From positions 400,219 through 464,218 of the forward strand of contig CACOZT010000001.1 in assembly GCA_902631785.1 (NCBI GenBank): DNA of 64,000 nt, given 5' to 3'. The position numbers were made by a program, and so were the translations under genes. Shown here piece after piece: positions 19,380-27,862 of the stretch. The DNA is from an uncultured SAR86 cluster bacterium (GTDB lineage: Bacteria > Pseudomonadota > Gammaproteobacteria > Magnimaribacterales > D2472). The notes under the pieces are model-generated. The model made no database searches, had not been told where the DNA came from, and saw only the letters and a program-made list of their open reading frames with translations. The first letter of the stretch is position 1, and each line of letters begins with the position of its first letter.

Positions 19380-20702
19380 ATGAATTTAAAATTTGGCACC
19401 GACGGTATAAGGGGACCCGTCGAGAGCAAAATAACTCCCGAAGCTTGTCTTAAAATAGGTCATGCAACAGGTCTGGTCATGAAAGAGCTTGGCTGGAACA
19501 CTGTAGTCATAGGAAAAGATACAAGAATTTCTGGATATATGCTTGAATCGGCTCTTCAGGCAGGCTTTATTGCTGCTGGTGTTAATGTAAACCTTTTAGG
19601 CCCAATTCCTACTCCAGGAGTAGCTTACTTAACAAAAACCTTAAGAAATAAGTTTGGTGTAGTTATTAGCGCCTCACATAATGACTTTTTAGACAATGGA
19701 ATCAAAATCTTTAATGAAGATGGTGAAAAAATTTCGAGAGAGGTTGAAAAAAGAATTGAAAAATATTTGTCATCAACTCTTTCTCCTGTCGAAACCTCTC
19801 AAATAGGAAAAGCATACAGATTCGATGAATCTGGACCAAGATATATTGAATTTTGTAAATCAACAGTCCCCTCAGAGATCTCTTTCTCTTCACTCAGAAT
19901 AGTAATTGATTGCGCAAATGGTGCCTGTTATAAAGTTAGCCCAGAAATATTTGAAGAATTAGGCGCAGAAGTTATTACAATTGGAAATGAACCGGATGGT
20001 TACAACATTAATCAAGATTGTGGTTCAACTCATCCAGAAATCATTAAAGATGCAGTAGTAAAGCATAGGGCAGACTATGGAATATCTTTAGATGGAGATG
20101 GAGATAGAGTTATTATTGTTGATGAAAAAGGGAATATTCTTGATGGTGATGATCTTTTATTTATTCTTGCATTTGCAAATCCAAACAGAACTGGACCTTG
20201 GTCAGGAGTAGTTGGAACTCATATGAGCAATTTAGGTTTTGAAGATGGTATAAAAAAACTTGGGTATAAGTTTGTTAGAGCTGATGTTGGTGATAAATAT
20301 GTAAGTGAAATGCTTTCTAAAAAGGGTTGGTTGCTTGGTGGTGAGACCTCTGGGCATATTATATGCAAAGATCTCGTAAGCACTGGAGATGGGACTATCG
20401 CTGCTTTGAAAGTGATCTCGTCGTTATTAATTCTTGAAAAGAGACCAAGTGAAGTTTTGATGAACTATACAAAAATACCTCAAATTAATTTAGCTGTAAA
20501 AGTTAAGAATAAGGATATTATTAATGATAAAGAGCTTAAATTACTATTAAATGAAATTGAGTCTGACCTTACTGTAGGAAGAGTATTAGTTAGACCGTCA
20601 GGAACAGAACCAAAGATTAGAATTATGGTAGAAGCACCCGAAGAAAAGGTTGCTAAAAAGTTTGCTAGTGATATTGAAAAAATTATTGAGTCAAAAAGTT
20701 AG
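19380..20702 (+). CDS. glmM: Phosphoglucosamine mutase
   Basis: Interconverts glucosamine-6-phosphate and glucosamine-1-phosphate for UDP-GlcNAc, the precursor of peptidoglycan and LPS. 440 residues with the four-domain hexose mutase fold. Begins MNLKFGTDGIRGPV; the active-site phosphoserine is in VVISASHNDFLDNGIKIF near 100; metal loop DGDGDRVI; sugar loop GGETSGHII; phosphate loop VRPSGTEPKIRIM. Standard position upstream of tpiA-secG as in pseudomonads. Confidence 0.97.
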   Translation: MNLKFGTDGIRGPVESKITPEACLKIGHATGLVMKELGWNTVVIGKDTRISGYMLESALQAGFIAAGVNVNLLGPIPTPGVAYLTKTLRNKFGVVISASHNDFLDNGIKIFNEDGEKISREVEKRIEKYLSSTLSPVETSQIGKAYRFDESGPRYIEFCKSTVPSEISFSSLRIVIDCANGACYKVSPEIFEELGAEVITIGNEPDGYNINQDCGSTHPEIIKDAVVKHRADYGISLDGDGDRVIIVDEKGNILDGDDLLFILAFANPNRTGPWSGVVGTHMSNLGFEDGIKKLGYKFVRADVGDKYVSEMLSKKGWLLGGETSGHIICKDLVSTGDGTIAALKVISSLLILEKRPSEVLMNYTKIPQINLAVKVKNKDIINDKELKLLLNEIESDLTVGRVLVRPSGTEPKIRIMVEAPEEKVAKKFASDIEKIIESKS

Positions 20703-21446
20703 ATGATTATTGCAAATTGGAAATGTAATGGAAGCAAATCTATGATATCTGAGTGGGTTAGTGATTTTTCGGTAAATTATATTGAAACAAACGGACCATT
20801 TATAGGAATCGCTCCACCATCAATATATATTGAAAATGTTCTAGCAAATATACCAACTAAATTGACTGGAGTTAATATCGGGTCTCAAGATATTGATACT
20901 TCATCTGGCGCAAGGACAGGCGCAGTATCTTCCGAAATGATTTTAGATTATGGGTGTAAATTTTCAATTATTGGTCATTCTGAGAGAAGACAATTTTATA
21001 ATGAAAGAAATGATGATATCAGACGGAAAATTTTGAATATCGCAAATAAAACATTAACAATTTTATGTGTCGGTGAAACTGAAGAAGAAAATAAAAATGA
21101 TCTAACAAAAGATGTTTTAAAAAAACAACTCGAAGTAATTGAAGAAATAGATTTCAACGATTCATTAGTAATTGCTTATGAGCCAGTTTGGGCCATTGGA
21201 ACAGGGAATACTCCAACACCGGATAATATTAATGAAATTCATAAATTTATTAAAGATGTTGTACAATCCACCACAAGAAATTCAGAAATTCCTTTGGTTT
21301 TGTATGGTGGAAGCGTAAATGAAGATAATGCTGAGAACTTTTTTAAGGAAGAATTTGTTGATGGTGCCTTAATAGGTGGTGCCTCTTTAAATGGAAGACA
21401 ATTTGCTAATATTATTAATATTTATAATGGAATAAATTCAAAATGA
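20703..21446 (+). CDS. tpiA: Triosephosphate isomerase
   Basis: Interconverts dihydroxyacetone phosphate and glyceraldehyde-3-phosphate. 247 residues. N-terminal catalytic Lys in IIANWKCNGS (the Asn-x-Lys motif), catalytic His in IIGHSERRQ, catalytic Glu in IAYEPVWAIGTG, phosphate loop LYGGSVNEDN. The ATG follows directly on the glmM stop and the 3' end overlaps secG by ATGA. Location between glmM and secG is the Pseudomonas-type arrangement, not the E. coli one. Confidence 0.97.
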   Translation: MIIANWKCNGSKSMISEWVSDFSVNYIETNGPFIGIAPPSIYIENVLANIPTKLTGVNIGSQDIDTSSGARTGAVSSEMILDYGCKFSIIGHSERRQFYNERNDDIRRKILNIANKTLTILCVGETEEENKNDLTKDVLKKQLEVIEEIDFNDSLVIAYEPVWAIGTGNTPTPDNINEIHKFIKDVVQSTTRNSEIPLVLYGGSVNEDNAENFFKEEFVDGALIGGASLNGRQFANIINIYNGINSK

Positions 21447-21754
21447 TTACTTTTTTAACAGTGATATGCGTGCTTCTAGCAATTGTAATTGTTGGAATAG
21501 TCCTTCTTCAGCAGGGTAAAGGTTCAGATCTTGGCTCAGCGTTTGGAGGAGGATCTTCTAATTCTATGTTTGGCGCTTTAGGTCCATCAGGATTTCTTGG
21601 AAGGCTAACATATATTATCGTTGCGATTTGGTTAATATTATCTTTCTTATTAGCTTATTTATTGAAAAATGAAAATACAGAGGTTATTTTTGATACACCT
21701 CTTATTGAAGAAGCGACTAAAGAAGGACTGTCAGACGAAATACCAATAGAATAA
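21443..21754 (+). CDS. secG: Preprotein translocase subunit SecG
   Basis: Small accessory subunit of SecYEG that aids protein export. 103 residues, two membrane helices (about 2-22 and 54-74) joined by the conserved cytosolic loop GKGSDLGSAFGGGSSNSMFG, then an acidic tail. The start overlaps the tpiA stop. Downstream is a tRNA-Leu gene, as in E. coli and pseudomonads, but on the opposite strand here. Confidence 0.95.
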   Translation: MITFLTVICVLLAIVIVGIVLLQQGKGSDLGSAFGGGSSNSMFGALGPSGFLGRLTYIIVAIWLILSFLLAYLLKNENTEVIFDTPLIEEATKEGLSDEIPIE

Positions 21755-21759
21755 ATATT

Positions 21760-21846
21760 TGGTGCCGAAGGCGGGACTTGAACCCGCACGAGTTTTCACT
21801 CACTAGCCCCTCAAGCTAGCGTGTCTACCAATTCCACCACTTCGGC
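21760..21846 (-). tRNA. tRNA-Leu (anticodon GAG)
   Basis: 87 bases with encoded CCA. Acceptor arm GCCGAAG pairs fully with CTTCGGC; the anticodon stem CTAGC/GCTAG holds loop TTGAGGG with GAG at 34-36; a long variable arm (GTGAGTGAAAACTCGT region) confirms a class II tRNA; T-loop GGTTCAAGTCC. It reads CUC/CUU leucine codons. It sits between secG and the initiator tRNA but faces the other way. Confidence 0.95.
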
Positions 21847-21859
21847 TAAAAAGACCGAA

Positions 21860-21868
21860 ATTATAGCA
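21860..21868 (-). promoter_or_regulatory. Extended -10 promoter for tRNA-Leu
   Basis: On the minus strand TG-C-TATAAT is a perfect extended -10. RNA would start near 21853, about seven bases before the mature tRNA 5' end. Supports independent minus-strand transcription of the tRNA. Confidence 0.55.
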
Positions 21869-21898
21869 ATATTATGTGCTATCTAATACAAAATAAAC

Positions 21899-21927
21899 TT
21901 GACCAAACACTCTTACTTTCATAAACT
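21899..21927 (+). promoter_or_regulatory. Sigma-70 promoter for the initiator tRNA
   Basis: TTGACC (-35), 17-base spacer, TAAACT (-10). The bases after the -10 (CATGTTCGCTGCG) become G+C-rich, like the discriminator of stable-RNA promoters under stringent control. Start expected near 21934, about nine bases before the tRNA. Confidence 0.55.
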
Positions 21928-21942
21928 TCATGTTCGCTGCGT

Positions 21943-22019
<77 letters not shown>

Positions 22020-22038
22020 CAGTTAAATAATTTTTTGT

Positions 22039-22058
22039 GGGGCTGTTGCCCTTTTTTT
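22039..22058 (+). terminator. Short terminator hairpin between tRNA-fMet and rimP
   Basis: GGGC (22040-22043), loop TGTT, GCCC (22048-22051), with a G-U closing pair outside, then seven T bases. The four- to five-pair stem is short, so it may be only partly effective, letting some transcription continue into rimP-nusA-infB as in the E. coli metY operon. Confidence 0.5.
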
Positions 22059-22069
22059 GTATAAAAAAT

Positions 22070-22558
22070 ATGAATATAGAAGACTTTAAAAATATTATTG
22101 AGCCTGTGATAAACAGAAATAATTGTCTGTTATGGGGAATTGAAGTTTTGAGAGGCAAGAAAAAAAATACTCTAAGAGTTTTTATTGATTCAGATAATAG
22201 TGTTGATATCAATGATTGTGAGAATATCTCTAGAGATCTAAATTATGAACCTCAAATCGACTTACACTTAGGTGAAGATTACATTCTTGAAGTTTCTACA
22301 CCAGGCATTGATAGAAAATTTTTTGAAATTAAACAATTAGATGATTACGTTGGCCAAGAGCTAGACATAAAAACAAAAAGTATTCATGAGGGTCGAAGAA
22401 AGTTTATTGGTAAATTGATTGAATGTGATGATTCAAGTTTATCTATAGTTAAGTCAGATAATTCTGAGGAGATAACATTTAAGTTTTCTGATATCGACTT
22501 ATGCAGGCTAAAACCAGATTATAATAACTTATTGAAGGAATATTCTTATGGAGAGTAA
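22070..22558 (+). CDS. rimP: Ribosome maturation factor RimP
   Basis: Assists 30S subunit assembly. From MNIEDFKNIIEPVI it is 162 residues; an upstream in-frame GTG falls inside the terminator hairpin and is unlikely. Motifs include LLWGIEVLRGKKKNTLRVFID, the conserved DINDCENISRDLN and EDYILEVSTPGIDRKF, which fit the family. Overlaps nusA by 11 bases in the usual rimP-nusA-infB-rbfA-truB order. Confidence 0.94.
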   Translation: MNIEDFKNIIEPVINRNNCLLWGIEVLRGKKKNTLRVFIDSDNSVDINDCENISRDLNYEPQIDLHLGEDYILEVSTPGIDRKFFEIKQLDDYVGQELDIKTKSIHEGRRKFIGKLIECDDSSLSIVKSDNSEEITFKFSDIDLCRLKPDYNNLLKEYSYGE

Positions 22559-24011
22559 CGAAATATTAGCAGTTGTTGATTCAGTTTCAACAGAAAAAGG
22601 ACTTGAGAAAGATGTAATTTTCCAAGCAATCGAAATTGCAATCGCATCAGCGTCTCAAAGGCATTTTCATGAAGATGCAGACTTATATGTTTCAATTGAT
22701 AGAGAAACTGGCGAGTATACAACTCATAGAAATTGGATTGTGTTTGATGAATCTGATGAAGAATATCATCATGAAACACATATATCTGAAAAAGAATCAC
22801 AATTAGAGGTTGGAGAGGTTTATTCAAAACCTCAGGATAATATTGAGTTTGGAAGAATCGAAACACAAGCTGCAAGACAAGTTATGCTTCAAAAAGTAAG
22901 AGAAGCCGAAAGAGAAAAAATTGTTGAGCAGTTCAGATCTCAAAATAATAAACTCGTCTCAGGTTCTGTTAAAAGAGTTACTAGAGATAATATTATTGTT
23001 GATATTACTCATGAAGCAGAGGCTTTATTACCAAGAGATAAGTTAATGCCTGGTGAAATTTATAAAATTAATGACAGAATCAGGGCAGTACTTCAAATTG
23101 TTGAAGTTGAGGGCCGAGGTCCACAACTTATGTTAAATCGCTCATGTCCTGAAATGGTAACAGAACTTTTTAATATTGAGGTTCCAGAAATAAATGAAGA
23201 TGTTATTGAAATTAGAGGAATTGCTCGAGATGCTGGCTCTAGATCAAAAATTGCTGTCAAAACAAATGATGGTCGTATCGATCCTGTTGGAGCATGTGTG
23301 GGGATGAGAGGATCGAGAGTTCAAGCCGTATCATCAGAATTAGGTAACGAAAGGATTGACATAATTATATATGATGACAATCCAGCTCAGCTTGTTATTA
23401 ATGCTCTTTCTCCTGCAAAAGTTGAATCCATTGTTATGGATGAGGACTCCAGATCAATGGATATTGCTGTAAATGAAGATAATTTAGCCTTGGCAATTGG
23501 ATCAAGAGGTCAAAATATCAGACTTGCTTCTAGATTAGTTGGATGGGATCTAAATATTATTAGTAATGAAGAGGCAGAGGCAAAAGTAAAAGTGGATGAA
23601 ACAGAATTTTTAGCCAAGATTATCGATACTCTTGAAGTAAAAGAGGATGTTGCTGAAAAGATAATTTCTTCTGGTCTTTTATCTTTTGATGAAATTGCTT
23701 ATGCAGATGACTCATTATTAAAAGAGTTCATAGAATCAGATGATGAGATCATAAGAATTAAGTCTGGTTCTGAGGATGCTGCTTTACTTGAAGCAATGGG
23801 TGCAGTAACTGAAGAGGAAGATAACTTAGAATCACTCTCAGACTTAAATTTAAATGAAGATGACATCACTAAGTTATCCAATAAAGGTATTAAAAATAAA
23901 GATGATCTTGCTGAGCTTTCTATAGATGAATTGCAAGAAATAATTGAAATCTCCTCGGATGATGCTTCAAAAATGATAATGAAAGCTAGAGAACATTGGT
24001 TTAACGAATAG
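22548..24011 (+). CDS. nusA: Transcription termination/antitermination factor NusA
   Basis: Binds RNA polymerase and modulates pausing, termination and antitermination. 487 residues. Order: N-terminal polymerase-binding domain, S1 domain (SGSVKRVTRDNIIVDI region, about 135-200), KH domains with GACVGMRGSRVQAVSSELG and AIGSRGQNIRLASRLVGWD, then two acidic helix-hairpin-helix repeats at the C-terminus (about 360-420 and 430-487), as in E. coli. Complete. Confidence 0.96.
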   Translation: MESNEILAVVDSVSTEKGLEKDVIFQAIEIAIASASQRHFHEDADLYVSIDRETGEYTTHRNWIVFDESDEEYHHETHISEKESQLEVGEVYSKPQDNIEFGRIETQAARQVMLQKVREAEREKIVEQFRSQNNKLVSGSVKRVTRDNIIVDITHEAEALLPRDKLMPGEIYKINDRIRAVLQIVEVEGRGPQLMLNRSCPEMVTELFNIEVPEINEDVIEIRGIARDAGSRSKIAVKTNDGRIDPVGACVGMRGSRVQAVSSELGNERIDIIIYDDNPAQLVINALSPAKVESIVMDEDSRSMDIAVNEDNLALAIGSRGQNIRLASRLVGWDLNIISNEEAEAKVKVDETEFLAKIIDTLEVKEDVAEKIISSGLLSFDEIAYADDSLLKEFIESDDEIIRIKSGSEDAALLEAMGAVTEEEDNLESLSDLNLNEDDITKLSNKGIKNKDDLAELSIDELQEIIEISSDDASKMIMKAREHWFNE

Positions 24012-24019
24012 GTTGTATT

Positions 24020-26284
24020 TTGGCTATAACAGTAAAAGATTTCGCAAAAACATTAAAGATCCCTGATAAAGCATTGATCGAAAGAATGCAAAAAGCAGGA
24101 TTAAGTCATTCCAAGAGTTCCGATGAAATTACTCCAAGTGATAAACAAGCATTATTAAAGTTTCTCAAAGGCTCCAAATCATCTTCGTCTAAGTCTGTTA
24201 CATCTGAATCAGGTGTAAAAGTTACTTCAAAAGGTAAGTCTGCTTCAGTTCAAACATCAAAGAAAAGTTATTCAGATAATATTGAGGCAAAAAGGGCTGC
24301 AGCCTCTGAACAATTAAAAGAGCAGCAAATAAAAAGAAAAGAACAGTTAAAAGAAGCTGTAAAAGAAAAGCAAGTTCAAAAGAAGAAAAAAACAATAAAA
24401 AATAAACAAGCACCTCAACATGAAAAAGTAGATGTAAAAGATCAGTTATCGAGTGCAGTCGATGCTTTTAAGAAAAAAGAAGAAAATATTTTTGATGATA
24501 TGCATCAATTTGAGGCTCCAACTGAATTTATAAAAAAAGATATTGAAGTTCCTGAGACTATCAATGTTGGTGAACTAGCAAAATTGATGGCTGTAAAAGG
24601 TGGAGAAGTTGTAAAGAATTTAATGTCACTTGGGGTTGTTGCAACAATAAACGATGTAATTGATCAAGAAACTGCTATCTTGGTAGTTGAAGAAATTGGA
24701 CATAACGGAATTGCTGTAGAACAGGAGAATTTAGAACAAGATCTGGCAAACTTAATTCAATATAAAGATGAACCAAAATCAAGACCTGCAGTTATAACTG
24801 TAATGGGACACGTCGATCATGGAAAAACAACTCTTCTTGATTTTATTAGAAAAACAAAAGTTGTTGATGGTGAGGCAGGAGGCATCACTCAGCATATTGG
24901 TGCATATGAGGTAGATACCTCAAAAGGTAGGCTAACTTTCATTGATACGCCTGGTCATGCTGCTTTTTCTTCAATGAGAGCACGAGGGGCTAACACAACG
25001 GATATTGTTGTGCTCGTAGTAGCTGCTAATGATGGAATTAAACCTCAAACTGAAGAGGCAATTAATCACGCTAAAGCTGCAGACGTTTCTATTGTTGTTG
25101 CAATCAATAAAGTCGATTTGGAGGGGGCTGATATTGATAAAGTGAAAGGAGATCTTGCTGCTAAAGATTTAACTCCTGAAGATTGGGGAGGAAATATACA
25201 AATGGTTCCAATATCTGCTCTTAAAGGAGATGGAGTAGATGAGCTATTAGAGAGAATAGCACTTGAAGCTGAGATACTTGAACTTAAGGCTCATCATGAT
25301 GGGGCAGCTCAAGGCGTTGTTATCGAATCTGAGCTTGATAAATTTAGAGGTTCAGTAGCAACATTTTTAGTTCAAAATGGAACACTGAATGTTGGAGACT
25401 TAGTAGTATCTGGAAATGCTATTGGTAAAGTAAAAAGCATTATTAACAGTGATGGTAACAAAATAAAATCAGCACTTCCTTCAGCAGCCGTTGAGATTCT
25501 TGGCTTAAATTTAGTTCCAAACGCAGGCGATCAATTTCAGGTCGTTGAAAATGAAAAACAAGCTAGAGAAATCGCTGAATACAGATTGACTAAAGAAAAA
25601 GAGAAGAAACTACTTAAACAAAAAGACGAGTCTGCTGGAGATCTTTTTGAAACATTAGGTCAAGAAGCAAAAAAAGTTCTGAATGTAATTATTAAGACCG
25701 ATGTTGGTGGGACATGTGAAGCAATTACTGCTGCATTAAATGATCTTGGTACTGAAAAAGCTAAAGTTAAAATTGTTTCTAGTGGTGTTGGAGGTATCAG
25801 CGAATCTGATGCTAATTTAGCAGTTGCTGTTGATTCAATCATACTTGGCTTCAATGTAAGAGCAGACAGTACTGCTAAAAAGATCATAGAATCAGAATCA
25901 ATCCAATTAAGTTATCACAGTATAATTTATGAACTTTTGGATGATGTTAAGGCAAGGATGAGCGGCCTTTTAGATCCTATTGTGAAAGAAGAAATTGTTG
26001 GAATCGCAGAAGTATTAGAGGTATTCAACTCACCAAAATTTGGACAAGTTGCAGGTTGTAATGTTGTTGAAGGTAACGTCCTTAGGAACAAACCTGTCAG
26101 GGTTCTCAGAGATGAAATTGTAATATTTGAGGGTGAGCTTAACTCATTAAGAAGATTCAAAGAAGATGTTAATGAAGTAAAAAATGGAAATGAATGCGGA
26201 ATGGGAATTAAAAACTATAAAGACATAAAACCTGGTGACAAAATTGAGGTTTTTGATAGAAAGGAAGAAGCTCAGGTAATATAA
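24020..26284 (+). CDS. infB: Translation initiation factor IF-2
   Basis: GTPase that brings fMet-tRNA to the 30S subunit and promotes subunit joining. 754 residues, shorter than the 890 of E. coli because the charged linker (about residues 50-160, lysine- and glutamine-rich) is short. IF2 N-domain MAITVKDFAKTLKIP, GTP motifs GHVDHGKTTLLD near 264, DTPGHAAFSSM and NKVDLEG, then domains II-IV. The start is a TTG; AGG about eight bases upstream is the only ribosome site. Confidence 0.96.
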   Translation: MAITVKDFAKTLKIPDKALIERMQKAGLSHSKSSDEITPSDKQALLKFLKGSKSSSSKSVTSESGVKVTSKGKSASVQTSKKSYSDNIEAKRAAASEQLKEQQIKRKEQLKEAVKEKQVQKKKKTIKNKQAPQHEKVDVKDQLSSAVDAFKKKEENIFDDMHQFEAPTEFIKKDIEVPETINVGELAKLMAVKGGEVVKNLMSLGVVATINDVIDQETAILVVEEIGHNGIAVEQENLEQDLANLIQYKDEPKSRPAVITVMGHVDHGKTTLLDFIRKTKVVDGEAGGITQHIGAYEVDTSKGRLTFIDTPGHAAFSSMRARGANTTDIVVLVVAANDGIKPQTEEAINHAKAADVSIVVAINKVDLEGADIDKVKGDLAAKDLTPEDWGGNIQMVPISALKGDGVDELLERIALEAEILELKAHHDGAAQGVVIESELDKFRGSVATFLVQNGTLNVGDLVVSGNAIGKVKSIINSDGNKIKSALPSAAVEILGLNLVPNAGDQFQVVENEKQAREIAEYRLTKEKEKKLLKQKDESAGDLFETLGQEAKKVLNVIIKTDVGGTCEAITAALNDLGTEKAKVKIVSSGVGGISESDANLAVAVDSIILGFNVRADSTAKKIIESESIQLSYHSIIYELLDDVKARMSGLLDPIVKEEIVGIAEVLEVFNSPKFGQVAGCNVVEGNVLRNKPVRVLRDEIVIFEGELNSLRRFKEDVNEVKNGNECGMGIKNYKDIKPGDKIEVFDRKEEAQVI

Positions 26285-26289
26285 AATAT

Positions 26290-26637
26290 ATGTCATCAAA
26301 TAGACCTGAGAAAATTGCAGATTTACTCAAAAGGGAAGTTTCAAAAATACTTAATCAAGAAGTTACAGACCCAAGGCTACAAAATATCAATATTAATGCT
26401 GTAAAAGTTACAGATGATATCGGCATAGCATATATCTATTACACCATTATTGGTAAGTCTATAAAAAAGAATGAAAGTAAAATAGATAATCATATACTCT
26501 CAAAACTTTCTGGAATGATAAGATCTAAACTTTCAAAAGCGATTGAAATTAGAAGAGTTCCTAAAATTATATTCAAGTTTGATGAAAGTATTGAATATAG
26601 CGAAAATATTGAAAAATTATTGAACAACCTTAAGTGA
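26290..26637 (+). CDS. rbfA: Ribosome-binding factor A
   Basis: Cold-shock and 16S-processing factor that binds the 30S subunit. 115 residues with the KH-like fold; motifs RPEKIADLLKREVSKILNQE and DPRLQNININAVKVTDD near the N-terminus, then LRIRRVPKI-like EIRRVPKIIFKFDESIEYS near 95. Falls in the normal place between infB and truB with two bases to truB. Confidence 0.94.
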   Translation: MSSNRPEKIADLLKREVSKILNQEVTDPRLQNININAVKVTDDIGIAYIYYTIIGKSIKKNESKIDNHILSKLSGMIRSKLSKAIEIRRVPKIIFKFDESIEYSENIEKLLNNLK

Positions 26638-26638
26638 C

Positions 26639-27478
26639 ATGAATGGCTTTTTGTTAGTAGATAAAGAAAAAGGCTTTTCATCAAATGATGTGGTTCAAAA
26701 AATAAAAAAAAAGTTTTCCTTTCAAAAGGTTGGCCATTTGGGTACTTTAGACCCAGATGCTGAGGGTCTCTTAATTATTGCTATAAATAGAGCAACTAAA
26801 TTTTCACAATATTTCTTAAATTCTGATAAATCCTACTATGTTGAAATAAAGCTTGGAAAATTTACAACGACTGATGACGCATCTGGAGAAACTATCGAAG
26901 AATTTGATGTTAGTTGTTCTGAAGATGAAGTAAAAAAGGAGATAAAAAATTTCTTAGGAGAATCTTTACAAACCCCACCTTTTTTTTCTGCTTTAAAACA
27001 TAAAGGAAAACCATTATATAAATATGCTAGGGAGGGTAAGTTAATTAATAAAGAACCCAGAAGAATTAAAATTAAAGATATCAAAAAAATTGTTTATAAA
27101 AATACAATTTGTTCATTTGAAATACTTTGTTCAAAAGGAACATATATAAGATCTATAGCAAGAGATTTGGGAAAAAATTTAGGTTGTGGTGGACATATGT
27201 TGAAACTAAAACGTCTTTCTCAGCATCAATTTAATGTTATTGACGCTCATCAAATAGAAGATATTACATTGGAAAAAGTTATAAAAATCGATAATTTTTT
27301 TAAAGATTATGAAAAATTATCACTTAGTGAAGAAAATTTAAAAATTTTTTTAAATGGAGGAAGGGTCATTTTAGACAAAGACATCACAAAAGATTTTAGA
27401 ATATATAGTGAAAATAACGATTTTATTGGATTAGGTCGCCTTGAGAATAAGCATCTCAAACACAAACAACTTGTTTAA
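26639..27478 (+). CDS. truB: tRNA pseudouridine-55 synthase
   Basis: Forms pseudouridine 55 in the T-loop of tRNAs. 279 residues. Catalytic Asp in VGHLGTLDPDAEGLL near residue 38; substrate motif YYVEIKLGKFTTTDDASGE; KGTYIRSIARDLG near 165; a reduced C-terminal PUA-like segment. The usual GTLDPLATG is GTLDPDAEG here, with the catalytic Asp kept. Last gene of the rimP-nusA-infB run before rpsO. Confidence 0.94.
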   Translation: MNGFLLVDKEKGFSSNDVVQKIKKKFSFQKVGHLGTLDPDAEGLLIIAINRATKFSQYFLNSDKSYYVEIKLGKFTTTDDASGETIEEFDVSCSEDEVKKEIKNFLGESLQTPPFFSALKHKGKPLYKYAREGKLINKEPRRIKIKDIKKIVYKNTICSFEILCSKGTYIRSIARDLGKNLGCGGHMLKLKRLSQHQFNVIDAHQIEDITLEKVIKIDNFFKDYEKLSLSEENLKIFLNGGRVILDKDITKDFRIYSENNDFIGLGRLENKHLKHKQLV

Positions 27479-27491
27479 TATTCCAATAAGT

Positions 27492-27497
27492 TATAAT
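27492..27497 (+). promoter_or_regulatory. Promoter -10 for rpsO-pnp
   Basis: Consensus TATAAT 14 bases after the truB stop; a weak TTGTTT-like -35 lies upstream. RNA would start near 27504, leaving a leader of about 60 bases before rpsO. Confidence 0.5.
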
Positions 27498-27515
27498 ATT
27501 CGCTCGCTTACTTTA

Positions 27516-27551
27516 GTAATGTGAGGTTTGCGAATTCATTTATAACATTAC
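27516..27551 (+). promoter_or_regulatory. Leader hairpin upstream of rpsO, candidate S15 control element
   Basis: GTAATGT (27516-27522) can pair with ACATTAC (27545-27551) across a 22-base loop. The right arm ends immediately before the ribosome site GAGGA (27552-27556). In E. coli, S15 represses its own translation through a leader pseudoknot; an equivalent here is inferred from position only. Confidence 0.35.
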
Positions 27552-27563
27552 GAGGATATAAAT

Positions 27564-27833
27564 ATGGCATTATTAACTGAAGAAAAAGCTAGTATAGTCG
27601 AGCAATTTAAAAGAAATGACGGGGATACTGGATCTCCTGAAGTGCAAATTGCACTTTTAACAGAAAATATTAATAAACTTCAAAGTCATTTTAAAAATCA
27701 TAATAAAGACCATCACTCCAGATCTGGTCTCATAAGGATGGTAAACCTTAGAAGAAAACTATTGGCGTATTTGAAAAGAAAAGATGCTAATAGTTATGCT
27801 GAGTTAGTGAAAAAACTCAATCTAAGAGGTTAG
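27564..27833 (+). CDS. rpsO: 30S ribosomal protein S15
   Basis: Binds helices 20-22 of 16S rRNA early in 30S assembly. 89 residues, the standard length, with [36 protein letters not shown] and [15 protein letters not shown]. The site GAGGA precedes the ATG by seven bases. Followed by pnp in the conserved rpsO-pnp pair. Confidence 0.97.
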   Translation: MALLTEEKASIVEQFKRNDGDTGSPEVQIALLTENINKLQSHFKNHNKDHHSRSGLIRMVNLRRKLLAYLKRKDANSYAELVKKLNLRG

Positions 27834-27862
27834 CATCATACATAATATAAATAAGGAAAATC

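Noticed and set aside
22060..22065. TATAAA just before rimP as a leaderless promoter
   Set aside because: It overlaps the end of the T run of the terminator and the spacing to ATG (five bases) is too short for initiation at the start codon.
22546..22875. 109-codon minus-strand frame opposite nusA
   Set aside because: Lies entirely over conserved nusA coding; leucine/glutamine-rich content is typical of an antisense shadow of A+T-rich coding DNA.
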